Source of the DNA: Microbacterium protaetiae
GTDB taxonomy: Bacteria; Actinomycetota; Actinomycetes; Actinomycetales; Microbacteriaceae
Length of the DNA stretch: 64,000 nt
Assembly (NCBI RefSeq): GCF_004135285.1
Contig: NZ_CP035494.1
Span: 2,046,001-2,110,000 of the forward strand
Reading direction: 5' to 3'
Shown: piece after piece, positions 17,932-25,569 of the stretch
How positions within the stretch are numbered: position 1 is the first letter of the stretch
How the letters are laid out: each line of letters starts with the position of its first letter
Translations under genes and position numbers: made by a program
The notes under the pieces: generated by a model
The model's input: only the letters and a program-made list of their open reading frames with translations
What the model was told of the DNA's origin: nothing
Database searches by the model: none

Positions 17932-18891
17932 ATGCAGATCACATCTACCGACCTCGGCCTCGCTGCCCGAGTGCAGCAGCTGACCAAGACCTACGGCACC
18001 GGTGAGAGTGAAGTGCGCGCCCTCGACGGCATCAGCGTCGGAATCCGGCGCGGTGAGTTCACCGCGATCATGGGGCCGTCGGGATCGGGCAAGTCCACGC
18101 TCATGCACATCTTCGCGGGACTGGATGCCCCGACCGGCGGCCGTGTGTGGATCGGTGACACCGACATCACGGCGCTGAGCGACCTTGAGCTGACAGTGCT
18201 GCGCCGGCGGCGGGTGGGATTCGTCTTTCAGGCGTTCAACCTCGTGCCCACCCTCGACGTGATGGGAAACATCCTGCTGCCGTTCGACCTCGACGGCCGC
18301 CGGCCGACGGCGCTCGAGCGCGCGCGCATCGACGGTCTGGTGGCCTCGCTGGGGCTCGGTGACCGGCTGGGTCACCGCCCGCACGAGTTGTCAGGCGGCC
18401 AGCAGCAGCGCGTGGCGATCGCCCGGGCGCTGGCGACCGCCCCCGACCTGGTGTTCGCCGACGAGCCGACCGGCAACCTCGACTCGCGCACCAGCCGCGA
18501 GGTGCTCGCGCTGCTGCGCGCGGCCAGTGCCCAGCACGGTCAGTCGATCGCAATGGTCACGCACGACCCGATCGCGGCATCGCACGCCGACCGCGTGCTG
18601 TTCCTCGGCGACGGCCGCATCGTGGCCGACAAGCCGCGACAGACGCCCGAGCAGATCTCTGCGTACATGCTCGCCGCCGAGCAGGAGCCGGTCGGTGAGG
18701 GAGCCCCGGCCGTTGAGCGAGCCCCGGTCGTTGGGGGAGCCCCGGTCGTTGGGGGAGCTCCGGTCGTTGGGGGAGCTCCGGTCGTTGAGCGAGACGCGGT
18801 CGGTGAGGGAGCCCCGGCCGTTGAGCGAGCGGAGCGAGTCGAAACGACCCAGCCGCCCACTCCCGCCGCGAACGAATCGGTCTCGGCATGA
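17932..18891 (+). CDS. ABC transporter ATP-binding protein (MacB/LolD type) with repeat-derived tail
   Basis: A 319-residue ATPase that pairs with the FtsX-type permease downstream. It has Walker [10 protein letters not shown] (about 44-52), Q-loop VFQAFNLVP, signature LSGGQQQR, Walker [14 protein letters not shown] and H-loop MVTHD, all intact. The family domain ends near residue 245. The last 75 residues are a low-complexity tail of repeated APVVGG units encoded by 18-bp direct repeats. The start is a probable leaderless ATG. The stop overlaps the permease start (ATGA). The substrate is unknown; relatives export peptides, lipids or antibiotics, or act on envelope targets. Confidence 0.93.
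   Translation: MQITSTDLGLAARVQQLTKTYGTGESEVRALDGISVGIRRGEFTAIMGPSGSGKSTLMHIFAGLDAPTGGRVWIGDTDITALSDLELTVLRRRRVGFVFQAFNLVPTLDVMGNILLPFDLDGRRPTALERARIDGLVASLGLGDRLGHRPHELSGGQQQRVAIARALATAPDLVFADEPTGNLDSRTSREVLALLRAASAQHGQSIAMVTHDPIAASHADRVLFLGDGRIVADKPRQTPEQISAYMLAAEQEPVGEGAPAVERAPVVGGAPVVGGAPVVGGAPVVERDAVGEGAPAVERAERVETTQPPTPAANESVSA
18715..18850. repeat. 18-bp direct repeats within the ABC ATPase 3' end
   Basis: GCCCCGGTCGTTGGGGGA and variants (GCTCCGGTCGTTGGGGGA, GCCCCGGTCGTTGAGCGA) occur about five times. They are followed at 18808-18848 by GGCCGTTGAGCGAGCGGAGC and then GAGTCGAAACGACC, whose ends (GGCCGTT/AACGACC) are inverted. All copies stay in frame, adding about 45 residues to the protein. 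Confidence 0.8.
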
Positions 18892-20303
18892 ACGGCCACT
18901 GGCTGCGCGAGCGGGGGATGGGCGCCAGTATCCTCGTCTCTGCCATCTCGACCGCATTCGGTGTCGTGCTCATCTCGGCGACCGGGTACATCGGAGCCTT
19001 GCTGAAGGCCGATCCGTACGTCGGCGAGAGCGCCACCCTGGCCTTCGTGCTCGGATTCATCACCTTCGTGCTCGTGGGGCTGGCCGTCTACGTGGCAGCC
19101 ATCGTCACAGCGAACACGTTCTCGACCGTGGTTGCCGGGCGCACCCGCCAGATAGCACTGCTGCGCCTCATCGGCGCTTCGGCGCGCTCACAACGGGCGC
19201 AGGTGGCGCGCCAGGGGCTCGTGGTCGGCAGCATCGGCGCCCTGGTCGGTCTCATCGTGGGTGTCGCGGGCTCGTTCGCGGGCATCGCTCTGGCTGCGCG
19301 GCTGCTGGGCATCGGGGATGTGTCATACGACGTGGCCCGCCCGGCGCTGCTGGTGCCCGCGCTCATCGTCGCTCTCACGACCTGGGCGGCTGCCTGGGTG
19401 GGGTCGCGGCGCGTGCTCACTGTGACGCCTCTGCAGGCCTTGGGGTCGTCGACCGAGGCCAGCCGCGAGCAGGTGGTGCGCCGCACCGCACGCAACGCCA
19501 CGGCGATAGTGCTCGTGGGCGTCGGCGCGCTGCTGTTGGCGGGCGGCATCGTGCTCGGCCTGGTCAGCCCGCTCGGTGTGGTCGTCGCCTTCGCCGGCGG
19601 TGTGCTCTCGTTCACCGGTATCGCGCTGGGGGCCGCGCTTTTCATGCCGCCGTTGCTGCGGCTGACCGGGCGCCTGTTCGGGCGCTCGGCCGTCGCGAGA
19701 CTGGCGTCTGAGAACGCGCTTCGCTATCCCGAGCGCTCGAGCCGCATGGCCATCGGCGTCGTCATTGGGGTGACGCTGGTGACGATGTTCGCGGTGGCCC
19801 TCGAGTCTGCCAAGAGGGCGATGACGGCAGCGGCCGGGGGCACCCTGCCGCCGGAGCTGAGCGCGCCGCTCGATGCCTTCGCCGGTGTGATGATGGCGCT
19901 GGTCGGCGTCTCGGCCGTGATCGCCGCGGTGGGGCTCGTCAACCTGCTCACGCTGGGTGTGGTGCAGCGGCAGCGGGAACTCGGGCTGCTGCGCGCGCTG
20001 GGTCTGTCGACCGGGCAGGTGCGCCGGGTGGTGCTGCTCGAAGCCGCCCACGTCACCATCACTGCTGTGGTCACCGGCGTCGTGCTCGGGATCGCCTACG
20101 GCTGGGCCGGGGCGCAGTCACTGCTGGGAGCGGTGGCCGCCAACCCGAACCAGGAGAAAGCGGGCCTGGTCTGGCCGGCGATTCCGGTGCCCGTCGTCGT
20201 TCTGATCGTCGTGGCCACGGCCGTGCTCACGCTTGTGGCGGCCGTGGTGCCCACCCGGCTGGCCACCCGCGTCTCGCCGATCGAAGCGCTCGCCGCCGCC
20301 TGA
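18888..20303 (+). CDS. ABC transporter permease, FtsX family
   Basis: A 471-residue FtsX/MacB-type permease. The N-terminal membrane helix (about 12-35) is followed by a three-helix unit (55-80, 110-140, 150-175), two further helices (203-250), a soluble segment, and a second three-helix unit (320-350, 377-400, 430-460) ending in RLATRVSPIEALAAA, a typical FtsX C terminus. Duplicated FtsX cores in one chain allow function without a second permease gene. The ATG overlaps the ATPase stop. A perfect hairpin at 20311-20343 closes the unit. Confidence 0.93.
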   Translation: MNGHWLRERGMGASILVSAISTAFGVVLISATGYIGALLKADPYVGESATLAFVLGFITFVLVGLAVYVAAIVTANTFSTVVAGRTRQIALLRLIGASARSQRAQVARQGLVVGSIGALVGLIVGVAGSFAGIALAARLLGIGDVSYDVARPALLVPALIVALTTWAAAWVGSRRVLTVTPLQALGSSTEASREQVVRRTARNATAIVLVGVGALLLAGGIVLGLVSPLGVVVAFAGGVLSFTGIALGAALFMPPLLRLTGRLFGRSAVARLASENALRYPERSSRMAIGVVIGVTLVTMFAVALESAKRAMTAAAGGTLPPELSAPLDAFAGVMMALVGVSAVIAAVGLVNLLTLGVVQRQRELGLLRALGLSTGQVRRVVLLEAAHVTITAVVTGVVLGIAYGWAGAQSLLGAVAANPNQEKAGLVWPAIPVPVVVLIVVATAVLTLVAAVVPTRLATRVSPIEALAAA

Positions 20304-20310
20304 GAACCCC

Positions 20311-20343
20311 GGATGCCGCGCCGTGGCTTCGGGCGCGGCATCC
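20311..20343 (+). terminator. Hairpin terminator after the FtsX permease
   Basis: GGATGCCGCGCC and GGCGCGGCATCC form a perfect 12-bp stem with a 9-nt loop, starting 7 bp after the stop codon. There is no U-tract. The stem includes the locally abundant GGATGCCG octamer. Confidence 0.75.
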
Positions 20344-20403
20344 GGTCGTTCTGCTGTGCGCGTGGGCGTGGGCGTGGTGTGGGTGTGGGCTGCGGCGCCG
20401 AGC

Positions 20404-20800
20404 GTGTCACAGAAGGTGTGGGTCCCCGCGGCTGGATGTCGCCTTTTCTGTGACACGGCACTCGGGTGCGTCACAGAAGGTGTGGGTGCCGCGGCTGGAG
20501 GCAGCCGCTTCTGTGACACGGCCCTCGGGAGCGTCACAGGAGTTGTGGGGCGCCGCGGCTGAAGGTGGCCTTTTCTGTGACACGGCCGTTGGTGGGTCCC
20601 AGTGCCCGGTGCCCGGTGCCCGGTTCTTGCTGCTCCCGGTGCCCGGTTCTTGCTGCTCCCGGTGCTCACTGCTCGGTGCTCGGTGTGTCACAGAAGGTGT
20701 GGGTGCCGCGGCTGGATGTCGCCTTTTCTGTGACACGGCCCTCGGGTGCGTCACAGAAGGTATGGGATGCCGCTGCTCGAGGTCGCCTCTTCTGGGACAC
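20404..20800. repeat. Array of five palindromic units with GTGTCACAGAA/TTCTGTGACAC ends
   Basis: Five copies of about 53 bp lie near 20404-20456, 20467-20521, 20531-20583, 20685-20738 and 20750-20802. The best ones have perfect 11-bp terminal inverted repeats GTGTCACAGAA...TTCTGTGACAC around a GC-rich centre (GTGGGTGCCGCGGCTGG). Between copies 3 and 4 are short direct repeats of GTGCCCGGTTCTTGCTGCTCCCG. The unit ends match those of the 1-1440 array. No gene is visible from 20304 to 20910. Confidence 0.88.
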
Positions 20801-20804
20801 GCTC

Positions 20805-20872
20805 ACAGGCTCACAGGCTCACCTAGACGCTCACGCTCACGCTCACGCTCACGCTGACGCTCACGCTCCTGC
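20805..20872. repeat. Short simple repeats (GCTCACA, CTCACG)
   Basis: Three copies of a GCTCACAG-like unit run into about seven copies of the hexamer GCTCAC/CTCACG with one substitution. This is non-coding microsatellite-like sequence before the SRPBCC gene 3' end. Confidence 0.7.
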
Positions 20873-20910
20873 GCACCCTTTCCGCGCCTCCGCGGCCCGA
20901 GGCAGAGCGG

Positions 20911-21399
20911 TCAGTCGCCCGGATCGTGCGCCCACGTGGGAGCGAGCGCGCGGATGCGCCCGGCGCGCCACTGCCAGATTGTCCACAGAACAGGCCAGAG
21001 CGCCGGAGCCGCACGCCCACCGATGACAAGGCGCTCGCGCCACAGCGTGCGGGCGGGCGCGCCCGGTGCCGGGCTGACTGCCATCTGGTGATCCCACACG
21101 TCGAGCGCCGCCAGCGGCCCGGACAGCGGTATCCCGGTGTCGCGCAGAATGCGCACCTGCTGCCCATTGTGCTCGCGCACCACCTCGCTGATGTCGATCA
21201 GCTGCCGCCCGAGCGGCACCGGTCCCAGCGCAAGGTCGACGACGGCGTCGTCGCCGGGCGTCCACGATGTCGGCAGGGAGTCGAGGGATGCGAGCGTGAC
21301 GAAGGGACCGTCGAGTTCGGCGAGAGCGCGAGGCGAGTGCAGTGCTCGCCATGCGGCATCCGCGTCGCAGTCGACCTCGAACCTGAGCATGATCCGCAT
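20911..21399 (-). CDS. SRPBCC-like protein of unknown function
   Basis: A 162-residue protein that opens like a START/SRPBCC fold (MRIMLRFEVDCDADAAWRALHSPRALAELDGP) and continues with alternating strands typical of that lipid/hydrophobe-binding fold. There is no signal peptide. The ATG at 21399 has no clear Shine-Dalgarno, and GAGACT 6 nt upstream could be a weak leaderless -10. It is divergent from the ComB-like gene. The ligand is unknown. Confidence 0.75.
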   Translation of the reverse strand: MRIMLRFEVDCDADAAWRALHSPRALAELDGPFVTLASLDSLPTSWTPGDDAVVDLALGPVPLGRQLIDISEVVREHNGQQVRILRDTGIPLSGPLAALDVWDHQMAVSPAPGAPARTLWRERLVIGGRAAPALWPVLWTIWQWRAGRIRALAPTWAHDPGD

Positions 21400-21448
21400 A
21401 CCGGCAGTCTCTCGCAGGAATCGCCCATCGTCACCGTAGGCTGTGCGG

Positions 21449-22066
21449 GTGCCGGTCTTTGATCAGTCTTTCTACCAGGTGCGCCTCGAGTGGGGCATCG
21501 ACGGCCTGGCTCGCCTGCAGCCGGCCGATGTCGTCGTGGTCGTCGATGTACTGCGCTTCACGACAGCGGCCGCGGATGCCGCATCCCGCGGAGAGTCCCT
21601 CCCCTTGGATCATTCCGGCTCGGTCAACGGAGCACCACTGGCGGCCGCGGCGACCGGCGCACTGGTGATGGCGGGCAGCCTGCGCAATGCCGGCGCGGTC
21701 GCGCGCAGGATCTTCGCCGAGCAGCAGCGGCGGGGTGGCCGGGTCACCGTGGCCGTGCTGCCGGCGGGGGAGCGGGCAAAGGATGCCGCCGATGCCATTC
21801 GCTTCGCGATCGAGGATCAGCTCGGTGCCGGCGCCATCATCGCCGCACTTTCGGACCTGGGCATCGACCACATCTCGCCCGAGGCGGCGGTGGCGTGCGA
21901 GTCGTTCCGTGCGCTGCGCGGCGCCGTGCGGCATCTGCTGACGGCGAGCGGGTCGGGCCAGGAGCTGATCGAGCGCGGGCTGCGCGACGACGTGCTGCAC
22001 GCGGCCGAGCTCGACGCCGTCGATGCCGTCCCGGTGCTGCGCGAGGGCGCGTTCGGGCCCGCTTGA
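21449..22066 (+). CDS. ComB-like 2-phosphosulfolactate phosphatase family protein
   Basis: A 205-residue protein with the ComB family opening (VVVVVDVLRFTTAAADA), a central AGSLRNAGAVAR segment and VTVAVLPAGER. ComB in methanogens dephosphorylates 2-phosphosulfolactate on the way to coenzyme M; actinobacteria do not make coenzyme M, so the true substrate here is unknown. The GTG at 21449 is preferred because TAGGCT (21437-21442) lies 6 nt upstream, giving a leaderless message; the GTG at 21443 is the alternative. Confidence 0.82.
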   Translation: MPVFDQSFYQVRLEWGIDGLARLQPADVVVVVDVLRFTTAAADAASRGESLPLDHSGSVNGAPLAAAATGALVMAGSLRNAGAVARRIFAEQQRRGGRVTVAVLPAGERAKDAADAIRFAIEDQLGAGAIIAALSDLGIDHISPEAAVACESFRALRGAVRHLLTASGSGQELIERGLRDDVLHAAELDAVDAVPVLREGAFGPA

Positions 22067-22074
22067 ACGTCAGG

Positions 22075-22258
22075 TGCCTCGAGGCTCTGGTCGGCGGGGC
22101 GGGTATCAGCGAGACGGGAATCAGCGGGGCGGGTATCAGCGGGTGCGGGCATCGGCCCTGGCGAGGTCGTCAGCGACTGGGCTGCGACGTCGCCGGGCGG
22201 GTGTCGCCGGGCGGACGTCGCCGGGCGGACGTCGCAGCGCGGGTGTCGGCGGGGCCCG
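22075..22258. repeat. Intergenic short direct repeats
   Basis: Several near-copies of CGGGTATCAGCGGGGCGGG (22099-22145) are followed by copies of CCGGGCGGACGTCG (22194-22235). They separate two convergent genes. No gene or clear terminator hairpin is visible. Confidence 0.5.
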
Positions 22259-22747
22259 TCAGCGCGGGGCAGCTGCTGCCAGCCTCGTCGCGGGCGTGAT
22301 GTCGCGGTGCGTCCAGGTGAACAGATACCGCCTGTCGAATCGGCGGGCGCATTTCACGCACGACATCTCGTGCACCGGTCGGCGGTGCCGGTAGGCGACG
22401 TGCCCGGCCGGACACACGCCCACCCACGGCGCCAGCTCGGTGGCCGTCTCGCCATGATGCGTGGTGCCACCCACGTACCCGAGCTCGCGTGCGACCCGCT
22501 TCCATGCCGCACCATGGCCGGCCTCGTGACCGGCCAGCGCGTGCGCCACCTCGTGCAGCAGCGTCTGGTGGTTCTCGTCGTCGTCGTGGCGCGCAGCCAG
22601 GTAGCGTGACACGCTGATGCGCTTGCGGTTGTAGTCGCAGAGCCCGGCGCGCCGCTTCGCATTGTCGAAGCCGAACGTCCACGACCCATCGAGGTGCAGG
22701 GCGATGAGTGCGTCTGCCCAGGCGCGCACTCGCTGGAGATCTGACAT
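22259..22747 (-). CDS. SprT-like zinc metalloprotease-domain protein
   Basis: A 162-residue SprT-like protein. The zinc-metalloprotease motif is HEVAHALAGHEAGHGAAWK (two HExxH-type elements), followed by a C-terminal zinc-ribbon-like region with CPAGH and SCVKC. SprT-domain proteins in eukaryotes (Spartan) cut DNA-protein crosslinks; the bacterial role is not established. The ATG at 22747 is 6 nt from TAGCCT on the minus strand, so it is probably leaderless. The C-terminal tail is Ala-rich. Confidence 0.87.
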   Translation of the reverse strand: MSDLQRVRAWADALIALHLDGSWTFGFDNAKRRAGLCDYNRKRISVSRYLAARHDDDENHQTLLHEVAHALAGHEAGHGAAWKRVARELGYVGGTTHHGETATELAPWVGVCPAGHVAYRHRRPVHEMSCVKCARRFDRRYLFTWTHRDITPATRLAAAAPR

Positions 22748-22776
22748 ATCGAAAGGCTAGAACGTACCTACGACAC

Positions 22777-23304
22777 TCAGACGGCGATGGATGCCTCGGC
22801 GGCACGCCGCTCTGCGGCATCCACCGCCAACAGCGTCGACTGCAGCTGGTCTTCGGGAGCCCCCGCGCCCTGGCGCAGGAACAGCGCGCGCTTGAAGTCG
22901 GATCGCGCGGCGTCGTAATCGCGGGCGTCGTAGTGCACCTTGCCGCGGTGCTGGTACGCGAAGGCGGCGATCGCGGGCCAGTCCTGGCCCTCGGCCTCGG
23001 CGGCGCAGGTCGTGATCTCGGCGGCCGCGGCGTCGTAAGCTCCGCGGAACTGCAGGATCGTGGCATGCAGGATGCGTGCGCGCAGGAGATCTTTGCGCGT
23101 ACCGGCCATACGGGCTTGGCGCACGGCGTCTTCGGCGACCGTGAGTGCCTCGTCGAGGCGATCGAGTACCTTCAGCAGCCACACGCGCTCGAGCAGGGCG
23201 GGCAGGCTGCGCTGACCGCCGATCTCTTCGAGGCGTTCCTGGCACTGGCGCGGGTCGACGACCTCTCGCAGAGTCTCGGGGTCGTACCCCTGGATGTAAC
23301 TCAC
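22777..23304 (-). CDS. Small TPR-like protein
   Basis: A 175-residue, all-helical protein with two or three degenerate tetratricopeptide repeats (ALLERVWLLKVLDRLDEALT; ILHATILQFRGAYDAAAAEI; FAYQHRGKVHYDARDYDAAR). It probably mediates protein interactions. The start is GTG at 23304 with GGGAG about 9 nt upstream. No membrane segment or signal peptide is visible. It is not in an obvious operon, and its partner is unknown. Confidence 0.83.
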   Translation of the reverse strand: MSYIQGYDPETLREVVDPRQCQERLEEIGGQRSLPALLERVWLLKVLDRLDEALTVAEDAVRQARMAGTRKDLLRARILHATILQFRGAYDAAAAEITTCAAEAEGQDWPAIAAFAYQHRGKVHYDARDYDAARSDFKRALFLRQGAGAPEDQLQSTLLAVDAAERRAAEASIAV

Positions 23305-23456
23305 CGTCGACTCCCTTCACGCGCGGTGCATCCAGTGTGCCTGACGGGAGCTGGGGGAGCGGTCAGCGTCACCGCGTGTCCGCTGCTCTGCGTTGCGATG
23401 ACCCGGCGGTGAGGGTGTGCTGGCGACGGAAGCCCTCGGTGCGCAGACATGATCGT

Positions 23457-24305
23457 TCAGCAGCCCGGCCCGGTGGGGTCTTCGTCGCAGGTGTGGGCGA
23501 CGAGGGCGGTGTGCGCCTCATAGATGCGGATGCTCTGGGCCGAACTTGCCGCAGCGATGTAGCCGGCCACGGGCCGCCAGATGCCGTCTCCGAAATTGAC
23601 CTCAGGCGAGTAGAAGACCGTGACACTGGCCGGATATTCGCCGCGGTCGCTGTATGCATGGCTGGTCGGGGTCGGCGTGAACTGGGGGTCGCCCGTCGAG
23701 GTCCAGCTGCGCCCACCGGTGTCGGTGGTCGTGGTGGAGCCGTCGCCGTAATCGAAGGTGAAGTGGTGCGGGCTGAATCGGACGGCGACCGCGAAGTCGA
23801 AGAGTGTGCCCTGCACAGTGTGGGTGGTGGTGTCGACCACGAGATTGACGGGCAGGCCAGCGACGCCGATGTGGTCGGGCTCGGTGTTCAGCTGCGGGGT
23901 GTCGGGTCGGAACGAAGCCAGGTCGTCGATCGTGACAGCGGGAATTGTGCGACGGGCCGGGGTGGGTGTCGGGGTGGGTATCGGGCTGGTCGATGTGCAG
24001 GGCTCGGCGAGCGAGACGCACTCGTACGCGACGGGAGTGCGTACGGCAGGTGGGGCTTCTGCGTGCTGTTGAGGCGTATTCCTTGTCGACCCGCGCTCGC
24101 TCGTGTTGTCGTGGTGTGTGCTCGTCGTGTGTCCGGGCGTGGTTTGCGTGCCAGAGATGACGAGGCTTTGATCCGAAGTCGAATTGGGGGCTTGACATTT
24201 TTTTTGCACGATGAGGCAGGAGCGCGCGGGTTGATGCCCGGGCTGTACGGCAGGCGCCGTAAGCAGGCTGCTGAGTGTGAGGGCAACTAGGAAGATGACT
24301 CGCAT
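23457..24305 (-). CDS. Secreted protein with PKD-like domain and an A8 tract
   Basis: A 282-residue exported protein. Residues 1-17 (MRVIFLVALTLSSLLTA) form a short signal peptide. A Thr/Pro-rich linker (about 45-120) leads to a segment like PKD domains (RFSPHHFTFDYGDGSTTTT...YSDRGEYPASVTVFYSPEVNF, about 180-250). Similar proteins are found beside pilus or surface genes in other actinobacteria, but no such genes are here. The 5' part has lower GC than its surroundings and an 8-base A tract at 24198-24205 (codons for VQKKC). The ATG at 24305 overlaps the upstream lipoprotein gene by 19 bp. Confidence 0.7.
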   Translation of the reverse strand: MRVIFLVALTLSSLLTAPAVQPGHQPARSCLIVQKKCQAPNSTSDQSLVISGTQTTPGHTTSTHHDNTSERGSTRNTPQQHAEAPPAVRTPVAYECVSLAEPCTSTSPIPTPTPTPARRTIPAVTIDDLASFRPDTPQLNTEPDHIGVAGLPVNLVVDTTTHTVQGTLFDFAVAVRFSPHHFTFDYGDGSTTTTDTGGRSWTSTGDPQFTPTPTSHAYSDRGEYPASVTVFYSPEVNFGDGIWRPVAGYIAAASSAQSIRIYEAHTALVAHTCDEDPTGPGC

Positions 24306-24835
24306 GAAGGTCCCTCTTCACGCCCATCGACCTGCGCAATGGCCCATCCTGTCGGCGTCGACGTTGAGCGATTAAATGTGATGAGTAGCGATTGCATGTT
24401 CCCGCGGTCTTGGTCAACCATCGATGCGCCTTCGCCATCCTCGATGGTGACGTCGCTCACATCAGCACACGCATTTACTCGTAGCTCCAAAGCAGTACCC
24501 ATAGCGGTATCGGCGGGTTGGATCAGCGTCACAACTGTGGTGCCGTTCATCGTCCATCCATCCGCATGCATTGTCGTGAATGCCTCTTTATCGGTGGCGA
24601 GTGCGTCTCCGGTCTCCCAGACGTAAAGGTCCTCGAAGGTGGCCGGGTCGCTCAGGTCGACATTGTTGAGCGCGTCGACGTATGCGCGGTAAGTCTTCTC
24701 AGCAGCAGCGAATGCCTCAGCCTCGCTGGCGAACGGGGCGGTCGGGCTCGGTGTCGGGTCGGGCTCGGGCGCGCAGCCCGCAAGGAGAACGCCGGCGCAC
24801 GCGAGCGTGGCGACTAAGACGAGACGACGAAACAC
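24287..24835 (-). CDS. Lipoprotein of unknown function
   Basis: A 182-residue lipoprotein with signal sequence MFRRLVLVATLACAGVLLAGC; the lipobox LLAGC gives lipidated Cys21. A Pro/Thr linker precedes a small domain (EAFAAAEKTYRAYVDALNNVDLSDP...) seen in many uncharacterised actinobacterial lipoproteins. The start is GTG at 24835; TACGGT on the minus strand lies 6 nt upstream, so it is probably leaderless. It overlaps the next gene by 19 bp, which suggests the two are cotranscribed. GC content is below that of the neighbours. Confidence 0.83.
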   Translation of the reverse strand: MFRRLVLVATLACAGVLLAGCAPEPDPTPSPTAPFASEAEAFAAAEKTYRAYVDALNNVDLSDPATFEDLYVWETGDALATDKEAFTTMHADGWTMNGTTVVTLIQPADTAMGTALELRVNACADVSDVTIEDGEGASMVDQDRGNMQSLLITFNRSTSTPTGWAIAQVDGREEGPSCESSS

Positions 24836-24930
24836 AAGCCCACCGTAGCGACTTCAGAGCAGTTGCCGCGGGAGTTATCCACAGGCGTGCGAGTGATGAG
24901 GCCCGCGGCATCCATACGCGTCGGGGTTGC

Positions 24931-25540
24931 GCTGCCCGATTCTGCGTTCGCGGGTGAGAATTGCATGCGCGGATGCTGATTGGATGCGCGTGGGCGCCGA
25001 GGTGGTGTCGAGAGGGGGCGCGGTCGCAGAACGGGGGCACGGATGCGGAATGCGGGCGCGGTCGCGGAATGGGGTGGCGTGGCGGTCTCTCGCGGGTGCG
25101 TGTCGGGTCTGCGCTGCCCGATTCTGCGTTCGCGGGTGAGAATTGCATGCGCGGATGCTGATTGGATGCGCGTGGGCGCCGAGGTGGTGTCGAGAGGGGG
25201 CGCGGTCGCGGAATGCGGGCGCGGATGCGGAATGCGGGCGCGGATGCGGAATGGGGTGGCGTGGCGGTCTCTCGCGGGTGCGTGTCGGGGTTGCGCTGCC
25301 CGATTCTGCGTTCGCGGGTGAGAGATGCATGCGCGGATGCTGATTGGATGCGCGTGGGCGCCGAGGTGGTGTCGAGAGGGGGCGCGGTCGCAGAACGGGG
25401 GCGCGAACGCAGAATGGGATGGCGCGGCGGTCCCTTGAGCGTGCGCCCGCGGCTCGCGCTGCCCGATTCTGCGTGCGCGCCCGAGAAACACATGCGCGGG
25501 CGCAGATTCGATACGGGTGAGCCGCCTGACCCAAAGCAAC
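24931..25540. repeat. Long tandem repeat: units of 182, 182 and 163 bp plus a partial fourth
   Basis: GCTGCCCGATTCTGCGT marks the unit starts at 24931, 25113, 25295 and 25458. Units contain GAATTGCATGCGCGGATGCTG, GAGGTGGTGTCGAGAGGGGGC and variable numbers of GCGGATGCGGAATGCGGGC. Each unit has inverted ends (ATTCTGCGTTCGCG versus CGCGAACGCAGAAT, clearest in unit 3). The 735-bp gap 24836-25569 holds no gene; the array lies directly upstream of the AfsR-like regulator. Confidence 0.93.
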
Positions 25541-25557
25541 GCATCGGTGACGATCGC

Positions 25558-25563
25558 TAGGCT
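25558..25563 (+). promoter_or_regulatory. -10 box for leaderless start of the AfsR-like regulator
   Basis: TAGGCT ends 6 nt before the GTG at 25570. The same hexamer and spacing precede the ComB-like gene (21437-21442). Confidence 0.6.
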
Positions 25564-25569
25564 CGCTCT

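Noticed and set aside
18808..18850. Insertion sequence end inside the ABC ATPase gene
   Set aside because: Only a short palindromic unit is present, with no transposase or target duplication.
24931..25540. Possible CRISPR array or mobile element
   Set aside because: Units are long, contiguous and non-coding, with no transposase or spacer structure.
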